Shown one piece after another: positions 25,029-32,550 of a stretch of 64,000 bases of DNA (within the stretch, counting starts at the first letter, position 1; each line of letters opens with the position of its first letter). Made by a program: the position numbers and the translations under genes. The stretch covers positions 1 through 64,000 of the forward strand of contig NZ_BCPV01000006.1 of the NCBI RefSeq assembly GCF_001544135.1, given 5' to 3'. Source of the DNA: Geobacillus zalihae NBRC 101842 (lineage in GTDB: Bacteria; Bacillota; Bacilli; Bacillales; Anoxybacillaceae). The notes under the pieces are model-generated. The model worked only from the letters and a program-made list of their open reading frames with translations, was not told the DNA's origin and searched no databases.

Positions 25029-26348
25029 TTATGATGCACTTTTCGCAGCGTCTTGCCCCTCTTCCCGCTCTTTTTGCAAGTTCATCCGGTCAATGAACTT
25101 TAAGAATGGAAACCAAATGACAAGCACAATCAGGAAATTGACCACTTGCAGCAATCCGCCGGCCAGCGAGTTCGTCGCCATAATGCCGTTGATGAAAATC
25201 GGCACCGTCCATGGCACCGCTACGCCGTTAGGCGGGGGTACAAGGCCTGAGGACATTGCCAAATAGGTCACCAACGTGACGACCATCGGCGCCAAAATCC
25301 ACGGGACGATGACGAGCGGATTCATCACGACCGGCAAACCGAAAATAATCGGTTCATTGACGTTAAAGATTCCGGGTCCGAGCCCGAGCTTAGCCACCTG
25401 CTTCATTTGCTTGCTCTTCATAAAGAGCAAGATGGCGAAAATGACAGCGAGCGTCATTCCCGTTCCGCCCATGCCGACCGTGTAAATTTCAATAAACTGT
25501 TTGCTGACGACATGCGGAACTTCCCCCGTTTTTGTATACGCATTTAAGTTTTCGAGCGACAGTGTGTTCCAAATCGGATCCATCACCGAGTTAATGATGA
25601 TTTGCCCGTGCAGCCCGAAAAACCACAAAATTTGCGTGACAAAAATCGCGATCATCGTTGCAATAATGCCGCTTCCGAGCCCGACAAGCGGTGCTTGCAC
25701 TGCATTGTAAATGACATCATGCATGTTTGTCTTAAAAATTTGTGTTACAATGATATTGACAACGAGGAAGAAGGTCAGGGTGACCACCGCCGGAATCAAC
25801 GCCGCAAACGACTTCGCAACCGCCGGCGGCACCCCGGCCGGCATTTTGATTGTAATATTTTTTTGTACAACCTTCCGGTAAATTTCACCAGCAGTAAATG
25901 CGGTAATCATGCCAAGAAACATCCCTTTCGCTCCTAGGCGGTCGAGCGGGATGACTCCTTGCACAGCCTCTTTCCCCTCAACCTGCAAAACGAATGGCGT
26001 CAACAAGAGAAAAGAAGCTAACGCGATCGCACCGCCAAAAACCCCTTCGACTTCATAACTTTTCGATAAATAGTAGCCGATGCCGAATACAACGAAAATC
26101 GTCATCACGCCCATCGTTGCATTTGGAGCAACGCCGAGCATCTCCTTGAGTGTATTGAGGCTGTTTTCACTCATCACCTTGTCCAAAAACGGCAAGTTAG
26201 CGATGACGACCGCGATTGAACCGAAAATCGTCAACGGAAACGCCAACATAAATGCATCGCGCAACACTTGTAAATAACGGCTATTGTTCAACTTTCCCGC
26301 GATCGGAACGAGAATTTTGCTTAGTTTTTCGAATAATGCTTGGTTCAT
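25029..26348 (-). CDS. gmuC: PTS lactose/cellobiose-type EIIC (GmuC-like)
   Basis: The membrane channel of a lactose/cellobiose-family PTS, 439 residues with about ten membrane helices. Conserved stretches include GLHGQIIINSVMDPIW (about 250-265) and FNVNEPIIFGLPVVMNP (about 345-361), the sugar-binding NEP motif of EIIC-Lac/Cel proteins. It partners the separate EIIA and EIIB proteins encoded directly upstream. Translation of the four PTS/GH1 genes is close-packed with gaps of 1 to 27 bases. Confidence 0.93.
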   Translation of the reverse strand: MNQALFEKLSKILVPIAGKLNNSRYLQVLRDAFMLAFPLTIFGSIAVVIANLPFLDKVMSENSLNTLKEMLGVAPNATMGVMTIFVVFGIGYYLSKSYEVEGVFGGAIALASFLLLTPFVLQVEGKEAVQGVIPLDRLGAKGMFLGMITAFTAGEIYRKVVQKNITIKMPAGVPPAVAKSFAALIPAVVTLTFFLVVNIIVTQIFKTNMHDVIYNAVQAPLVGLGSGIIATMIAIFVTQILWFFGLHGQIIINSVMDPIWNTLSLENLNAYTKTGEVPHVVSKQFIEIYTVGMGGTGMTLAVIFAILLFMKSKQMKQVAKLGLGPGIFNVNEPIIFGLPVVMNPLVIVPWILAPMVVTLVTYLAMSSGLVPPPNGVAVPWTVPIFINGIMATNSLAGGLLQVVNFLIVLVIWFPFLKFIDRMNLQKEREEGQDAAKSAS

Positions 26349-26363
26349 GCCGCCATCCTCCCT

Positions 26364-26696
26364 TCACACGTTTCGTTCCTTCAACAGTGCGAGCATTTCT
26401 TTTACAATCTCTTTCATCGCCAGCGTTGACATGACATGGTCTTCCGCATGCATGAGAAGCAATGTAATATTGGGTTGCTCGCCGCCAGCTTCTTTTTGAA
26501 TAAGTTGAAAATGAACATCATGAGCTATGCTTAAGTCTTGCTCTGCTTCTTGGATCAGCCGTTCCGCATCTCCGACTCGTCCTGTCCGGTATTCACGGAT
26601 GGCTTGGACGATTTTGCTGCGGGCATTACCGCTATGCAAAATCAGCTGGAAAGCGACTTGTTCATTGGTGAGTTGATTGACATCGATTTTTTCCAT
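26364..26696 (-). CDS. gmuA: PTS lactose/cellobiose-type EIIA (GmuA-like)
   Basis: A 110-residue three-helix EIIA of the lactose/cellobiose family. The phospho-acceptor is H83 in LLLMHAEDHVMS, with D86 as the conserved metal ligand of the trimer. It passes phosphate from HPr to the EIIB protein. It starts one base after the EIIB stop codon, so the two genes are tightly coupled. Confidence 0.93.
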   Translation of the reverse strand: MEKIDVNQLTNEQVAFQLILHSGNARSKIVQAIREYRTGRVGDAERLIQEAEQDLSIAHDVHFQLIQKEAGGEQPNITLLLMHAEDHVMSTLAMKEIVKEMLALLKERNV

Positions 26697-26697
26697 C

Positions 26698-27009
26698 TTA
26701 CTTGTCCCCCATCAATTTTAATGCCTGCTCATACACTTTTTTGCCATCCGCCATCCCATAAGCCACCATGTCAATGACATCGACTGGAATGCCATATTTT
26801 TGCGCTTCTTTTTGCAATTCCCCTTTCAAAAAGCTCATTTGTGGACCAATAAGGACGACATCAGCTTTGGCCATCTCTTTTTTCGCCTGATCTTGGCCGA
26901 CCGCCCAAATCTCTGCCTCCTCACCGACGGATTTGGCATACTCCTGCATTTTCGTCACTAGCAAGCTTGTCGACATTCCAGAACTGCACGCCAATAAAAT
27001 CCGTTTCAT
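26698..27009 (-). CDS. gmuB: PTS lactose/cellobiose-type EIIB (GmuB-like)
   Basis: A 103-residue EIIB with the phospho-cysteine at C8 in the N-terminal KRILLACSSGMSTSLL loop; the remainder is the Rossmann-like fold of EIIB-Cel proteins. It passes phosphate to the sugar carried by EIIC. First gene of the operon, with GGAGGAATGA before ATG 27009. A perfect cre site and a sigma-A promoter lie upstream, so the operon should be under CcpA-mediated glucose repression besides GmuR control. Confidence 0.93.
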   Translation of the reverse strand: MKRILLACSSGMSTSLLVTKMQEYAKSVGEEAEIWAVGQDQAKKEMAKADVVLIGPQMSFLKGELQKEAQKYGIPVDVIDMVAYGMADGKKVYEQALKLMGDK

Positions 27010-27044
27010 GGTTCATTCCTCCTCTTTGCATTGAGTAAAACAAA

Positions 27045-27058
27045 TGATATCGTTTTCA
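27045..27058 (-). promoter_or_regulatory. cre site upstream of gmuB
   Basis: TGAAAACGATATCA on the - strand fits the CcpA consensus TGWAANCGNTNWCA at every position. It lies between the -10 box and the gmuB ribosome site, where CcpA would block initiation or elongation. Confidence 0.85.
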
Positions 27059-27064
27059 ATTTAA

Positions 27065-27092
27065 ATTATATACATTTATATTTATTTGTCTA
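27065..27092 (-). promoter_or_regulatory. Promoter of the gmuBACD operon
   Basis: TAGACA (27087-27092) and TATAAT (27065-27070) on the - strand, spacer 16 bases. Confidence 0.7.
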
Positions 27093-27144
27093 GTCATTTA
27101 ATAAAAAAGATTAATATTTTTAAACCAACCTTTTGATCCTGCAA

Positions 27145-27177
27145 CAAAAAAAAGCGCGCACGAATCTCTGTGCGCGC
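27145..27177 (-). terminator. Strong terminator downstream of tnrA and repeat
   Basis: A perfect GCGCGCAC/GTGCGCGC stem with an eight-base loop is followed on the - strand by nine T residues. The nearest intact minus-strand gene, tnrA, ends 266 bases upstream, with a repeat element between. Confidence 0.85.
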
Positions 27178-27195
27178 CAAGCAACTATGCTCTTA

Positions 27196-27307
27196 TTATT
27201 GGACAAACGCCGCTGTGTTTACATCCTGTTGGCACACGGCCAGGCGGTTTTCCGCATGCTCTGCTTCCAAGCAGGGATGCATCCAAAATTCGAATCTGTC
27301 CGAACCC
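27196..27307 (-). pseudogene. Possible 3' remnant of a gene between repeat and terminator
   Basis: The minus-strand frame ending at the TAA at 27196-27198 reads FEFWMHPCLEAEHAENRL and then CQQDVNTAAFVQ, which looks like real protein, and stops 19 bases before the strong terminator. It is open into the repeat at 27308 but has no start there. I read it as the tail of a gene whose front was lost. I do not recognise the family. Confidence 0.35.
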
Positions 27308-27446
27308 CTAGAGGGCTGGTGATTTAGTACAAAAAGTTGCTGATCCCAGACGTTTTTCAATTAGAGAAACCTTGCGAGGCCATCTTTCTTTTTTGGCGAA
27401 ATGCCGCTGATTTGCGCGTGACAGCCATTTTTCACCTGCCTTCTAG
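27308..27446 (-). repeat. 139-bp CTAG-bounded repeat, copy 4
   Basis: CTAG-to-CTAG length 139, same as copy 1, and in the reverse orientation. It shares long blocks with copy 1, including TGGTGATTTAGTACAAAA at one end, CAATTAGAGAA and CCTTGCGA in the middle, and GAAATGCCGCTGATTTGC near the other end. Its right-hand CTAG (27443-27446) contains the stop codon of tnrA. Confidence 0.82.
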
Positions 27447-27748
27447 GAACGCATCCGAAAATGCGCATTCATTTGCCCTTTCAACATCCGCTCGCGCAGC
27501 TCTTTCGTCATTTCCTGACGGATTTCCCACGTCGATACCCCTTCCTCGCGCTGATTGGCGATTTTCATCAACTGCTCCACATCGGCGAACGAATATTTGC
27601 GAATTCCTTTGGAACGGTCAGGGAACACCAGCTTCCGTTCCTCGTAATAACGAATTTGCCGCTGCGACAGCCCGGTCAGTTCGCTGACGACACCGATCGA
27701 AATGACTTTTTTGTATTTGTAGTGATCTTCTTGCGGATGAGCTGTCAT
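27443..27748 (-). CDS. tnrA: Nitrogen regulator TnrA (MerR family)
   Basis: A 101-residue MerR-family regulator close to B. subtilis TnrA: winged helix [20 protein letters not shown], then [27 protein letters not shown], and the C-terminal tail [11 protein letters not shown], which in TnrA contacts feedback-inhibited glutamine synthetase. GlnR differs in its longer C-terminal tail, and no glnA follows, so TnrA is preferred. It would activate nitrate/nitrite genes, such as the nearby nir-nas cluster, under nitrogen limitation. ATG 27748 follows GAGGTGAGG. The TAG stop lies in the terminal CTAG of a repeat element, so the original C-terminus may have been changed by a residue or two. Confidence 0.9.
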   Translation of the reverse strand: MTAHPQEDHYKYKKVISIGVVSELTGLSQRQIRYYEERKLVFPDRSKGIRKYSFADVEQLMKIANQREEGVSTWEIRQEMTKELRERMLKGQMNAHFRMRS

Positions 27749-27764
27749 ACTCCTCACCTCAATT

Positions 27765-27781
27765 CGTTATATTTTCTAACG
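27765..27781 (-). promoter_or_regulatory. TnrA/GlnR box upstream of tnrA
   Basis: CGTTATATTTTCTAACG matches TGTNANAWWWTMTNACA except for the two outermost bases and lies 17 bases upstream of the ATG. Its closeness to the start codon fits repression or autoregulation. A second, GC-cored inverted repeat (GTTAG-CCCG-CTAAC) lies at 27801-27813. Confidence 0.65.
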
Positions 27782-27928
27782 TAATTATACAAAAAATGAT
27801 GTTAGCCCGCTAACTTTTGTAAATAAAATTAACATATTTTTTAAATTTCCTGTAAATGTGCTTAACACATTTGCTGTATGCTGAAGAAAAAGATGATATG
27901 GTAAAGGTAAAAACAGGGAGGGAATCGA

Positions 27929-28144
27929 ATGGGGACATGGATGAGAAGCGCCGTGCGGAAGAAAAAGCAGTTTTACATCGAACGACTGATGCAGTTCGGC
28001 TTAGCCGCCGACCGCGAGCGTCTCGAAGAGTGGACAATGGCCGAACTGCGCCGCGAATATGAACGATTCCACCCCGCCCAGACGATCGAAGGAGGACGCC
28101 GCCATGGACAAACAAGCCCTCGAACTGGCCAAGCGCATCATTGA
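27929..28144 (+). CDS. Fur-regulated basic protein FbpA-like
   Basis: A 71-residue basic protein whose first half (MRSAVRKKKQFYIERLMQFG, then LEEWTMAELRREYERF) matches the FbpA family of Bacillus. In B. subtilis FbpA is a small partner of the FsrA iron-sparing small RNA response, under Fur control. The C-terminal 20 residues are low in similarity. GGGAGGG precedes ATG 27929. No convincing Fur box was found in the 110 bases upstream. It overlaps the following small gene by 41 bases in another frame, so they are likely coupled. Confidence 0.72.
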   Translation: MGTWMRSAVRKKKQFYIERLMQFGLAADRERLEEWTMAELRREYERFHPAQTIEGGRRHGQTSPRTGQAHH

Positions 28145-28241
28145 ACTTGACCTCGAGCGCGATGCGATGTTTGAACAGCTGATCGCCCTCATCGGCAATC
28201 AAGCGGATGAGCTGCTTCGATTTTTGCAAAATCGATTATAA
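28104..28241 (+). CDS. Small helical protein downstream of fbpA-like gene
   Basis: A 45-residue protein, MDKQALELAKRIIELDLERD to LLRFLQNRL, almost entirely amphipathic helix with Leu/Ile heptads. GGAGG lies eight bases before ATG 28104. I do not recognise the family. Translation overlaps the end of the fbpA-like gene, and both share the terminator at 28257, so they form a two-gene operon; a role as a partner of the basic protein is inference. Confidence 0.65.
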   Translation: MDKQALELAKRIIELDLERDAMFEQLIALIGNQADELLRFLQNRL

Positions 28242-28256
28242 AACGATCATGCGAAA

Positions 28257-28288
28257 GTGCCCTGAATTTCTTCACGGGCACCTTTTTT
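28257..28288 (+). terminator. Terminator of the fbpA-like operon
   Basis: GTGCCC and GGGCAC with a 13-base loop, followed by CTTTTTT, 16 bases after the stop codon. The following stretch to 28465 holds nothing that I can support. Confidence 0.8.
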
Positions 28289-28465
28289 CACCCTCATTCT
28301 TCAATAGAAATCCTTCCGAAATCAGCGCCAAGGCTGGAAAAACTTAAGAAACGCCGCGAACCCCCCTCTTTGTCAACCTAAAGAAAGGACTGTGTTCCAC
28401 CAGTTTTTTCGTTCAATCAAACGATTTCCTTTGAAAGTTTGCAGCGTCTCTTTGGGTTACCCTAT

Positions 28466-29668
28466 TCATTCTGCTGCTTTTTGAGAGAACGATTCGACCG
28501 CAACCGTAGTTCCTTGAAGGCGGCGAGCAGCCATTACCGCGGCCATGAAAACGAAGACCAGCATCCAAAACCCATACGCCGAAGAACCGGTCCACTGCTT
28601 CATCACCCCGAGCACGTTCGGCAGCAAAAACCCTCCCAGTCCGCCAGCGGCGCCAATGATGCCCGTCAACAAGCCAACCTCTTTCGGAAACCACGTCGGA
28701 ACAACTTGGAACAACGCACCGTTCGCCGCGCCAAAACAAAGGAAAAGAGCAACCATCAATCCGAACAGGACGAAAAGAGACGGCAATGTACCGATGCAAG
28801 CCAGCAACAAAGTCCCAGCGGCAAACAACAAGGAAAGAAGCCGCATTCCCCCGATCCGGTCGGCGATATAGCCGCCAATCGGCCGGATGAAACTGCCCGC
28901 AAACACGACGGCGGTGACGAAATCGCCGGCCGTGACTTTGCTGATGCCGTATTCATCAAAGAAGAAAATGCCCAAGTAACCCGTCAGCCCCACAAATCCG
29001 CCGAATGACAAGCTGTAGAAGAAACAAAACAGCCATGCTTCTTTTCGCTGGAGGACTGCTCGGTATTCACGCAAGGAAATGGGCTTCACCGCTGTTGGAC
29101 ATTCACGCGCCAGCCAAGCGAACAAAAGGAAGACGACAACAAGCGGTACGAGCGCCAACCCGAACACCGCGTTCCAACCATACATCTCCGCCAGGCGCGG
29201 ACCAAACAGCGTCGCCAGCACCGTCCCGCTGTTGCCGGCCCCGGCGATCCCCATGGCCAGCCCTTGATACTCTTTCGGATACCAGCGGCTCGCGAGCGGC
29301 AAGGCAACAGCGAAGCTGGCTCCGCCCACCCCTAATAAAAATCCGAGCGCATACACATCCGACATCTGATCTGCAAACCGCCAGCCCCACACAAGCGGCA
29401 TAGCCGTCACCGCCATGCCAAGCAGACCGGCCCGCTTCCCGCCCCAGCGGTCTGCCAAAAGCCCCATCGGAATGCGAAGCAGCGCCCCGCCCAACACCGG
29501 AATGGCGACCATCAGCCCTTTTTCCGCCGGTGTGAGCGCAAACTGTTCAGCGACAAACACCCCGAGCGCACCAAGCAAGTTCCAAATCATGAAACTAATA
29601 TCAAAATAGAGAAACGACGACAATAGCGTCGGCGCATGCCCGACGCGCCAAAACGATTTCCTCGCCAT
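28466..29668 (-). CDS. Nitrate/nitrite MFS transporter (NarK/NasA-like)
   Basis: A 400-residue major facilitator with 12 hydrophobic segments, of the nitrate/nitrite porter group. The signatures GIAGAGNSGTVLATLFGPRL and GIIGAAGGLGGFLLPN are the two glycine-rich nitrate-signature regions of NNP transporters in helices 5 and 11, and the conserved arginines flank helices 2 and 8. It imports nitrate for NasC, whose gene is upstream on the same strand. The intergenic stretch before it (175 bases) contains a hairpin and a + strand small-RNA candidate. I start at ATG 29668, with AAGGGGGAG upstream; GTG 29692 is the other option. Confidence 0.88.
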   Translation of the reverse strand: MARKSFWRVGHAPTLLSSFLYFDISFMIWNLLGALGVFVAEQFALTPAEKGLMVAIPVLGGALLRIPMGLLADRWGGKRAGLLGMAVTAMPLVWGWRFADQMSDVYALGFLLGVGGASFAVALPLASRWYPKEYQGLAMGIAGAGNSGTVLATLFGPRLAEMYGWNAVFGLALVPLVVVFLLFAWLARECPTAVKPISLREYRAVLQRKEAWLFCFFYSLSFGGFVGLTGYLGIFFFDEYGISKVTAGDFVTAVVFAGSFIRPIGGYIADRIGGMRLLSLLFAAGTLLLACIGTLPSLFVLFGLMVALFLCFGAANGALFQVVPTWFPKEVGLLTGIIGAAGGLGGFLLPNVLGVMKQWTGSSAYGFWMLVFVFMAAVMAARRLQGTTVAVESFSQKAAE

Positions 29669-29685
29669 CTTCCCCCAACTCCCCC

Positions 29686-29714
29686 TTGGCACAGAATGTT
29701 CGTTATGCTAAAAT
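29686..29714 (+). promoter_or_regulatory. Candidate promoter opposite to narK
   Basis: TTGGCA (29686-29691) and TAAAAT (29709-29714) with an optimal 17-base spacer, on the + strand, directed away from narK into the narK-nasC gap. Confidence 0.55.
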
Positions 29715-29719
29715 GGAAA

Positions 29720-29733
29720 TGAAAGCGATTTCT
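29720..29733 (+). promoter_or_regulatory. cre site at the small-RNA start
   Basis: TGAAAGCGATTTCT matches the cre consensus at 13 of 14 positions and covers the predicted +1 of the + strand promoter at 29686-29714. It also lies in the narK leader on the other strand. Confidence 0.6.
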
Positions 29734-29772
29734 CCACCTACTTCCCGCCGTATTGCTGGGAAGTTTTTTTTC
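29721..29772 (+). ncRNA. Putative small RNA between nasC and narK
   Basis: A complete transcription unit of about 50 bases without a gene: promoter at 29686-29714, then an intrinsic terminator (ACTTCCC at 29740-29746, GGGAAGT at 29758-29764, eight T residues). The 5' part is pyrimidine-rich (TCTCCACCTACTTCCC) and could pair with G-rich ribosome sites. It runs antisense to the leader of narK. A cre site at its start suggests glucose repression. No such RNA is known to me; existence is inferred from signals only. Confidence 0.45.
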
Positions 29773-29787
29773 TTATGGCGCGTCTCG

Positions 29788-29826
29788 GTCCGCGCGCCCC
29801 GCTGGGGATGATTCCCCGCCGCGGAC
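29788..29826 (-). other. Stable GC-rich hairpin between nasC and narK
   Basis: GTCCGCG and CGCGGAC arms, with an inner GGGG-CCCC stem, lie 42 bases after the nasC stop. There is no T-run on the - strand, so it is more likely an mRNA-stabilising or processing structure than a terminator. Confidence 0.5.
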
Positions 29827-29867
29827 GGAAAAGAGAGCGCTTTTTCCGGCGAAATGAACCACACAAG

Positions 29868-32009
29868 TCAATTTCTCCCTAAATCGACCACTGGCCGCAC
29901 CCGAGCTGCGCACCGCTTAAACGCCGGCATGCGGCAATGCGGATCGAGCTCATCGGATGTGACGTTGTTGATTTGCCCAAGGCCGCTCCAGTGGAACGGG
30001 ACAAAAATCGTATCCTCGCGAATTTGGTCATTGTATCGGCTGCGGACGACCGCCGCACCGCGGCGCGTTTCAATGCGCACAAGCATCCCTGGGCCGATCC
30101 CGTATCGTTTGGCCGTCCTCGGGTGGATTTCCACGACCGCCTCCGGCTGCCGCGCCGAAAGCGCCGGGCTCCGCCGCGTTTGCGTTCCGCTCAAATAATG
30201 AGCAAGCACCCGTCCGGTCGTTAAATAAAGCGGATACCATTCATCCGTCTCCTCTTTCTCCGGCCGAAACGGCAAAACCGCAAACCGAGCCTTGCCGTCC
30301 GGATGAGCAAACCGTTCCGTAAACAACCGAGGAGTCCCAGGATGATGCGCATCGGGGCAAGGCCAGTAGACACGTTCGCGCCGAAGCCGCTCATACGTCA
30401 CACCGTAATAATCTGCTTTGCCGCCGCGGCTCGCCAACCGCAGTTCGTTGAAAATCTCTTCGGCTGACGTGAACGGGAAGAAGCGGCCCTTGCCAAGCTT
30501 GTGCGCAATCGCGCATAAAATTTCCCAATCATGTTTCACCTCCCCAGGACGCTTCCGAGCCGCCGGCCGAAAGCACACCCGCCCTTCGACGTTCGTCACC
30601 GTGCCTTCGTCTTCCAAATACGACGAAACAGGCAGCACGAGATCGGCCAGCTCGGCTGTTTCGGACAAAAACATATCCGCAACGACAAGAAACTTCAGTT
30701 TTTGCATCGCTTTGGCCACAAACGCCGCATTCGGGCTCGAGACGACGGGGTTCGACCCCATGACCAACAGCCCGGTGATCTCGCCCGCATCGATCTTTTG
30801 CATCATTTCATACGCTGACACCCCCTTTCGCGGCAGCTCATCCGGCGCAACGCCCCATACGCTTGCGATATACCGCCGGTGTTGCGAATGCTCAATGCTT
30901 CGGTAGCCCGGCAGCTGATCGGCTTTTTGTCCATGCTCGCGCCCGCCCTGCCCGTTCCCTTGTCCGGTGATCGAGCCAAACCCAGAGCCAGGACGGCCGA
31001 TGTTTCCGGTTGCCAGCACGACGTTGATCCACTGTCTGACCGCCGCATAGCCGTCCGTCTGCTGCTCCAAGCCGCGCGCCGTGAGCACGATCGCATCGGC
31101 CGCCTCCCCGTACTTTCGCGCCGCCAAGCGAATCTTCTCTTCCGGCACGTCAGTCAGCCGGACGATCTCATCCATCTCCACTGCTTCTATGTGCTGTTTC
31201 CATTCGGCAAACCCAACCGTCCGCTCGCGCACAAACGCTTCATCGATATATCCTTCGTCAAGCAGCACTTTCCCGATGCCGACGGCCAGCGCCGCATCCG
31301 TTCCGGGCTTGAGCGGCAGGTGCAGATCCGCCAACGCCGCCGTTTTCGTTTCCCGCGGATCCACCACGATGATAAAAGCGCCGTTCTTCTTCGCTTCATA
31401 AAAATACGACATCAACGTCGGCTGGCATTCGGCGACATTGGTCCCAGCCAAAATGATCGTCTGGGCGAGTGGAATGTCGGAGAGCGGATTCGTCAACCCG
31501 CGGTCAAGACCAAACGCGTCGTTCATCGCGGCCGCGGCCGCCGACATGCAAAAACGGCCGTTGTAGTCGATGTGCCGCGTCTTGAGCGCCACGCGGGCAA
31601 ATTTCCCGAGCAAATACGCCTCCTCGTTCGTCAAGGATCCGCCGCCGTAAACAGCAAACGCATCGACTCCATCTTCCTTCTGAATGGAGATGATTCGTTC
31701 CGCGATCAGCGAAAGCGCCTCCTCCCAACGGACCCGCACAAACCGGCCGTCCACTTTCGCAAGCGGAACCAACAGCCGCTCGGGATGCAAAGCGTGCTGG
31801 TGGGCGTTCATCCCCTTTAAACAAAGGCGGCCGTTGGACGTCGGGTTGTCGGTCGGGACCGCCTTGTAGCGGCGCCGCTCTACAATCCGCTCCTCCACCA
31901 GCTGAAGCGTGCACTGGACGCTGCAAAACGGACATTGCGTCGCGGCAGCCGTTTCTGACGCCCGTTCTTTTTCCTTGGCGCGAAAGTAGCGCAGCAATTC
32001 GTTCGTCAT
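29868..32009 (-). CDS. nasC: Assimilatory nitrate reductase catalytic subunit (NasC)
   Basis: Reduces nitrate to nitrite in the cytoplasm with a bis-MGD molybdenum cofactor. The 713-residue protein has the N-terminal [4Fe-4S] motif C26-x2-C29-x3-C33-x29-C63, molybdopterin oxidoreductase domains (YNGRFCMSAAAAAMNDAFGLD, GSNPVVSSPNAAFV) and a C-terminal molydopterin-dinucleotide-binding domain starting near 600. Start MTNELLRYFRAK at 32009 mirrors B. subtilis NasC (710 residues) and has GGGGGA six bases before. No NasB-like electron donor gene is in the window. It lies 17 bases after nirD in the nirB-nirD-nasC-narK cluster. Confidence 0.93.
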   Translation of the reverse strand: MTNELLRYFRAKEKERASETAAATQCPFCSVQCTLQLVEERIVERRRYKAVPTDNPTSNGRLCLKGMNAHQHALHPERLLVPLAKVDGRFVRVRWEEALSLIAERIISIQKEDGVDAFAVYGGGSLTNEEAYLLGKFARVALKTRHIDYNGRFCMSAAAAAMNDAFGLDRGLTNPLSDIPLAQTIILAGTNVAECQPTLMSYFYEAKKNGAFIIVVDPRETKTAALADLHLPLKPGTDAALAVGIGKVLLDEGYIDEAFVRERTVGFAEWKQHIEAVEMDEIVRLTDVPEEKIRLAARKYGEAADAIVLTARGLEQQTDGYAAVRQWINVVLATGNIGRPGSGFGSITGQGNGQGGREHGQKADQLPGYRSIEHSQHRRYIASVWGVAPDELPRKGVSAYEMMQKIDAGEITGLLVMGSNPVVSSPNAAFVAKAMQKLKFLVVADMFLSETAELADLVLPVSSYLEDEGTVTNVEGRVCFRPAARKRPGEVKHDWEILCAIAHKLGKGRFFPFTSAEEIFNELRLASRGGKADYYGVTYERLRRERVYWPCPDAHHPGTPRLFTERFAHPDGKARFAVLPFRPEKEETDEWYPLYLTTGRVLAHYLSGTQTRRSPALSARQPEAVVEIHPRTAKRYGIGPGMLVRIETRRGAAVVRSRYNDQIREDTIFVPFHWSGLGQINNVTSDELDPHCRMPAFKRCAARVRPVVDLGRN

Positions 32010-32026
32010 CGCCATTCCCCCGCTTC

Positions 32027-32329
32027 CTACAGCTCGACATATACCAAGCCGTCTTTCACCGCCGCGCGGTACGTTTTGACACACCCTTCATCCGGCGCCT
32101 GTGCCTGACCGTCTCTTAAGCAAATTTTCCAATCATGAAGCGGACAAAACACATACTCGCCGCTGACAATGCCTTGCGACAGATCACCTCCTCTATGCGG
32201 ACAGCGGTTTTCAACGGCAAATACTTGATCGTCACCCGTCCGGAACAACGCCAGCTCACGATTCCCGACCCGCACGCATTTTCCGAGCCGCTTCGGCAGC
32301 TGTTCCAATGTTCCCACTTCCACCTTCAT
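32027..32329 (-). CDS. nirD: Nitrite reductase small subunit (NirD/NasE), Rieske
   Basis: A 100-residue Rieske-fold protein with cluster ligands C43-x-H45 and C62-x2-H65 (CPHRGG and CPLHDW). It is the small subunit of the NADH-dependent assimilatory nitrite reductase and partners NirB. I start at 32329 (MKVEVGTLEQL), which matches NirD/NasE length; GGGGGAGG is eleven bases upstream. The frame is open to 32425 without better signals. The 221-base gap to nirB contains a GC hairpin near 32519-32545 without T-run and nothing else that I recognise. Confidence 0.9.
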   Translation of the reverse strand: MKVEVGTLEQLPKRLGKCVRVGNRELALFRTGDDQVFAVENRCPHRGGDLSQGIVSGEYVFCPLHDWKICLRDGQAQAPDEGCVKTYRAAVKDGLVYVEL

Positions 32330-32550
32330 CCTCTCTTCGTCCTCCCCCTGCATCGATGTCTGATCCTGTTTGGCCATTCCTTTACAAACTTTCATGAACA
32401 ACAACGTAAAATCGTCGTTTCGCAAACGAAAACCTCGTTTCCGGCTGGACGATGGCCATCATTTCCCTCTCTTCGTTCCAGCATTGATCCTAACCCATGA
32501 TCAATCCAGGCGGCGGAACATCAACTTTTTCCGCCCGCCGTCATCCCCCT

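Noticed and set aside
30879-31820. A 313-codon + strand frame opposite nasC
   Set aside because: Long antisense frames are common in GC-rich genes; nasC is intact and the composition (Arg/His-rich) is that of a shadow frame.
32518-32546. Terminator between nirB and nirD
   Set aside because: A GC hairpin (GGCGGA and TCCGCC) is present but no T-run follows on the - strand.
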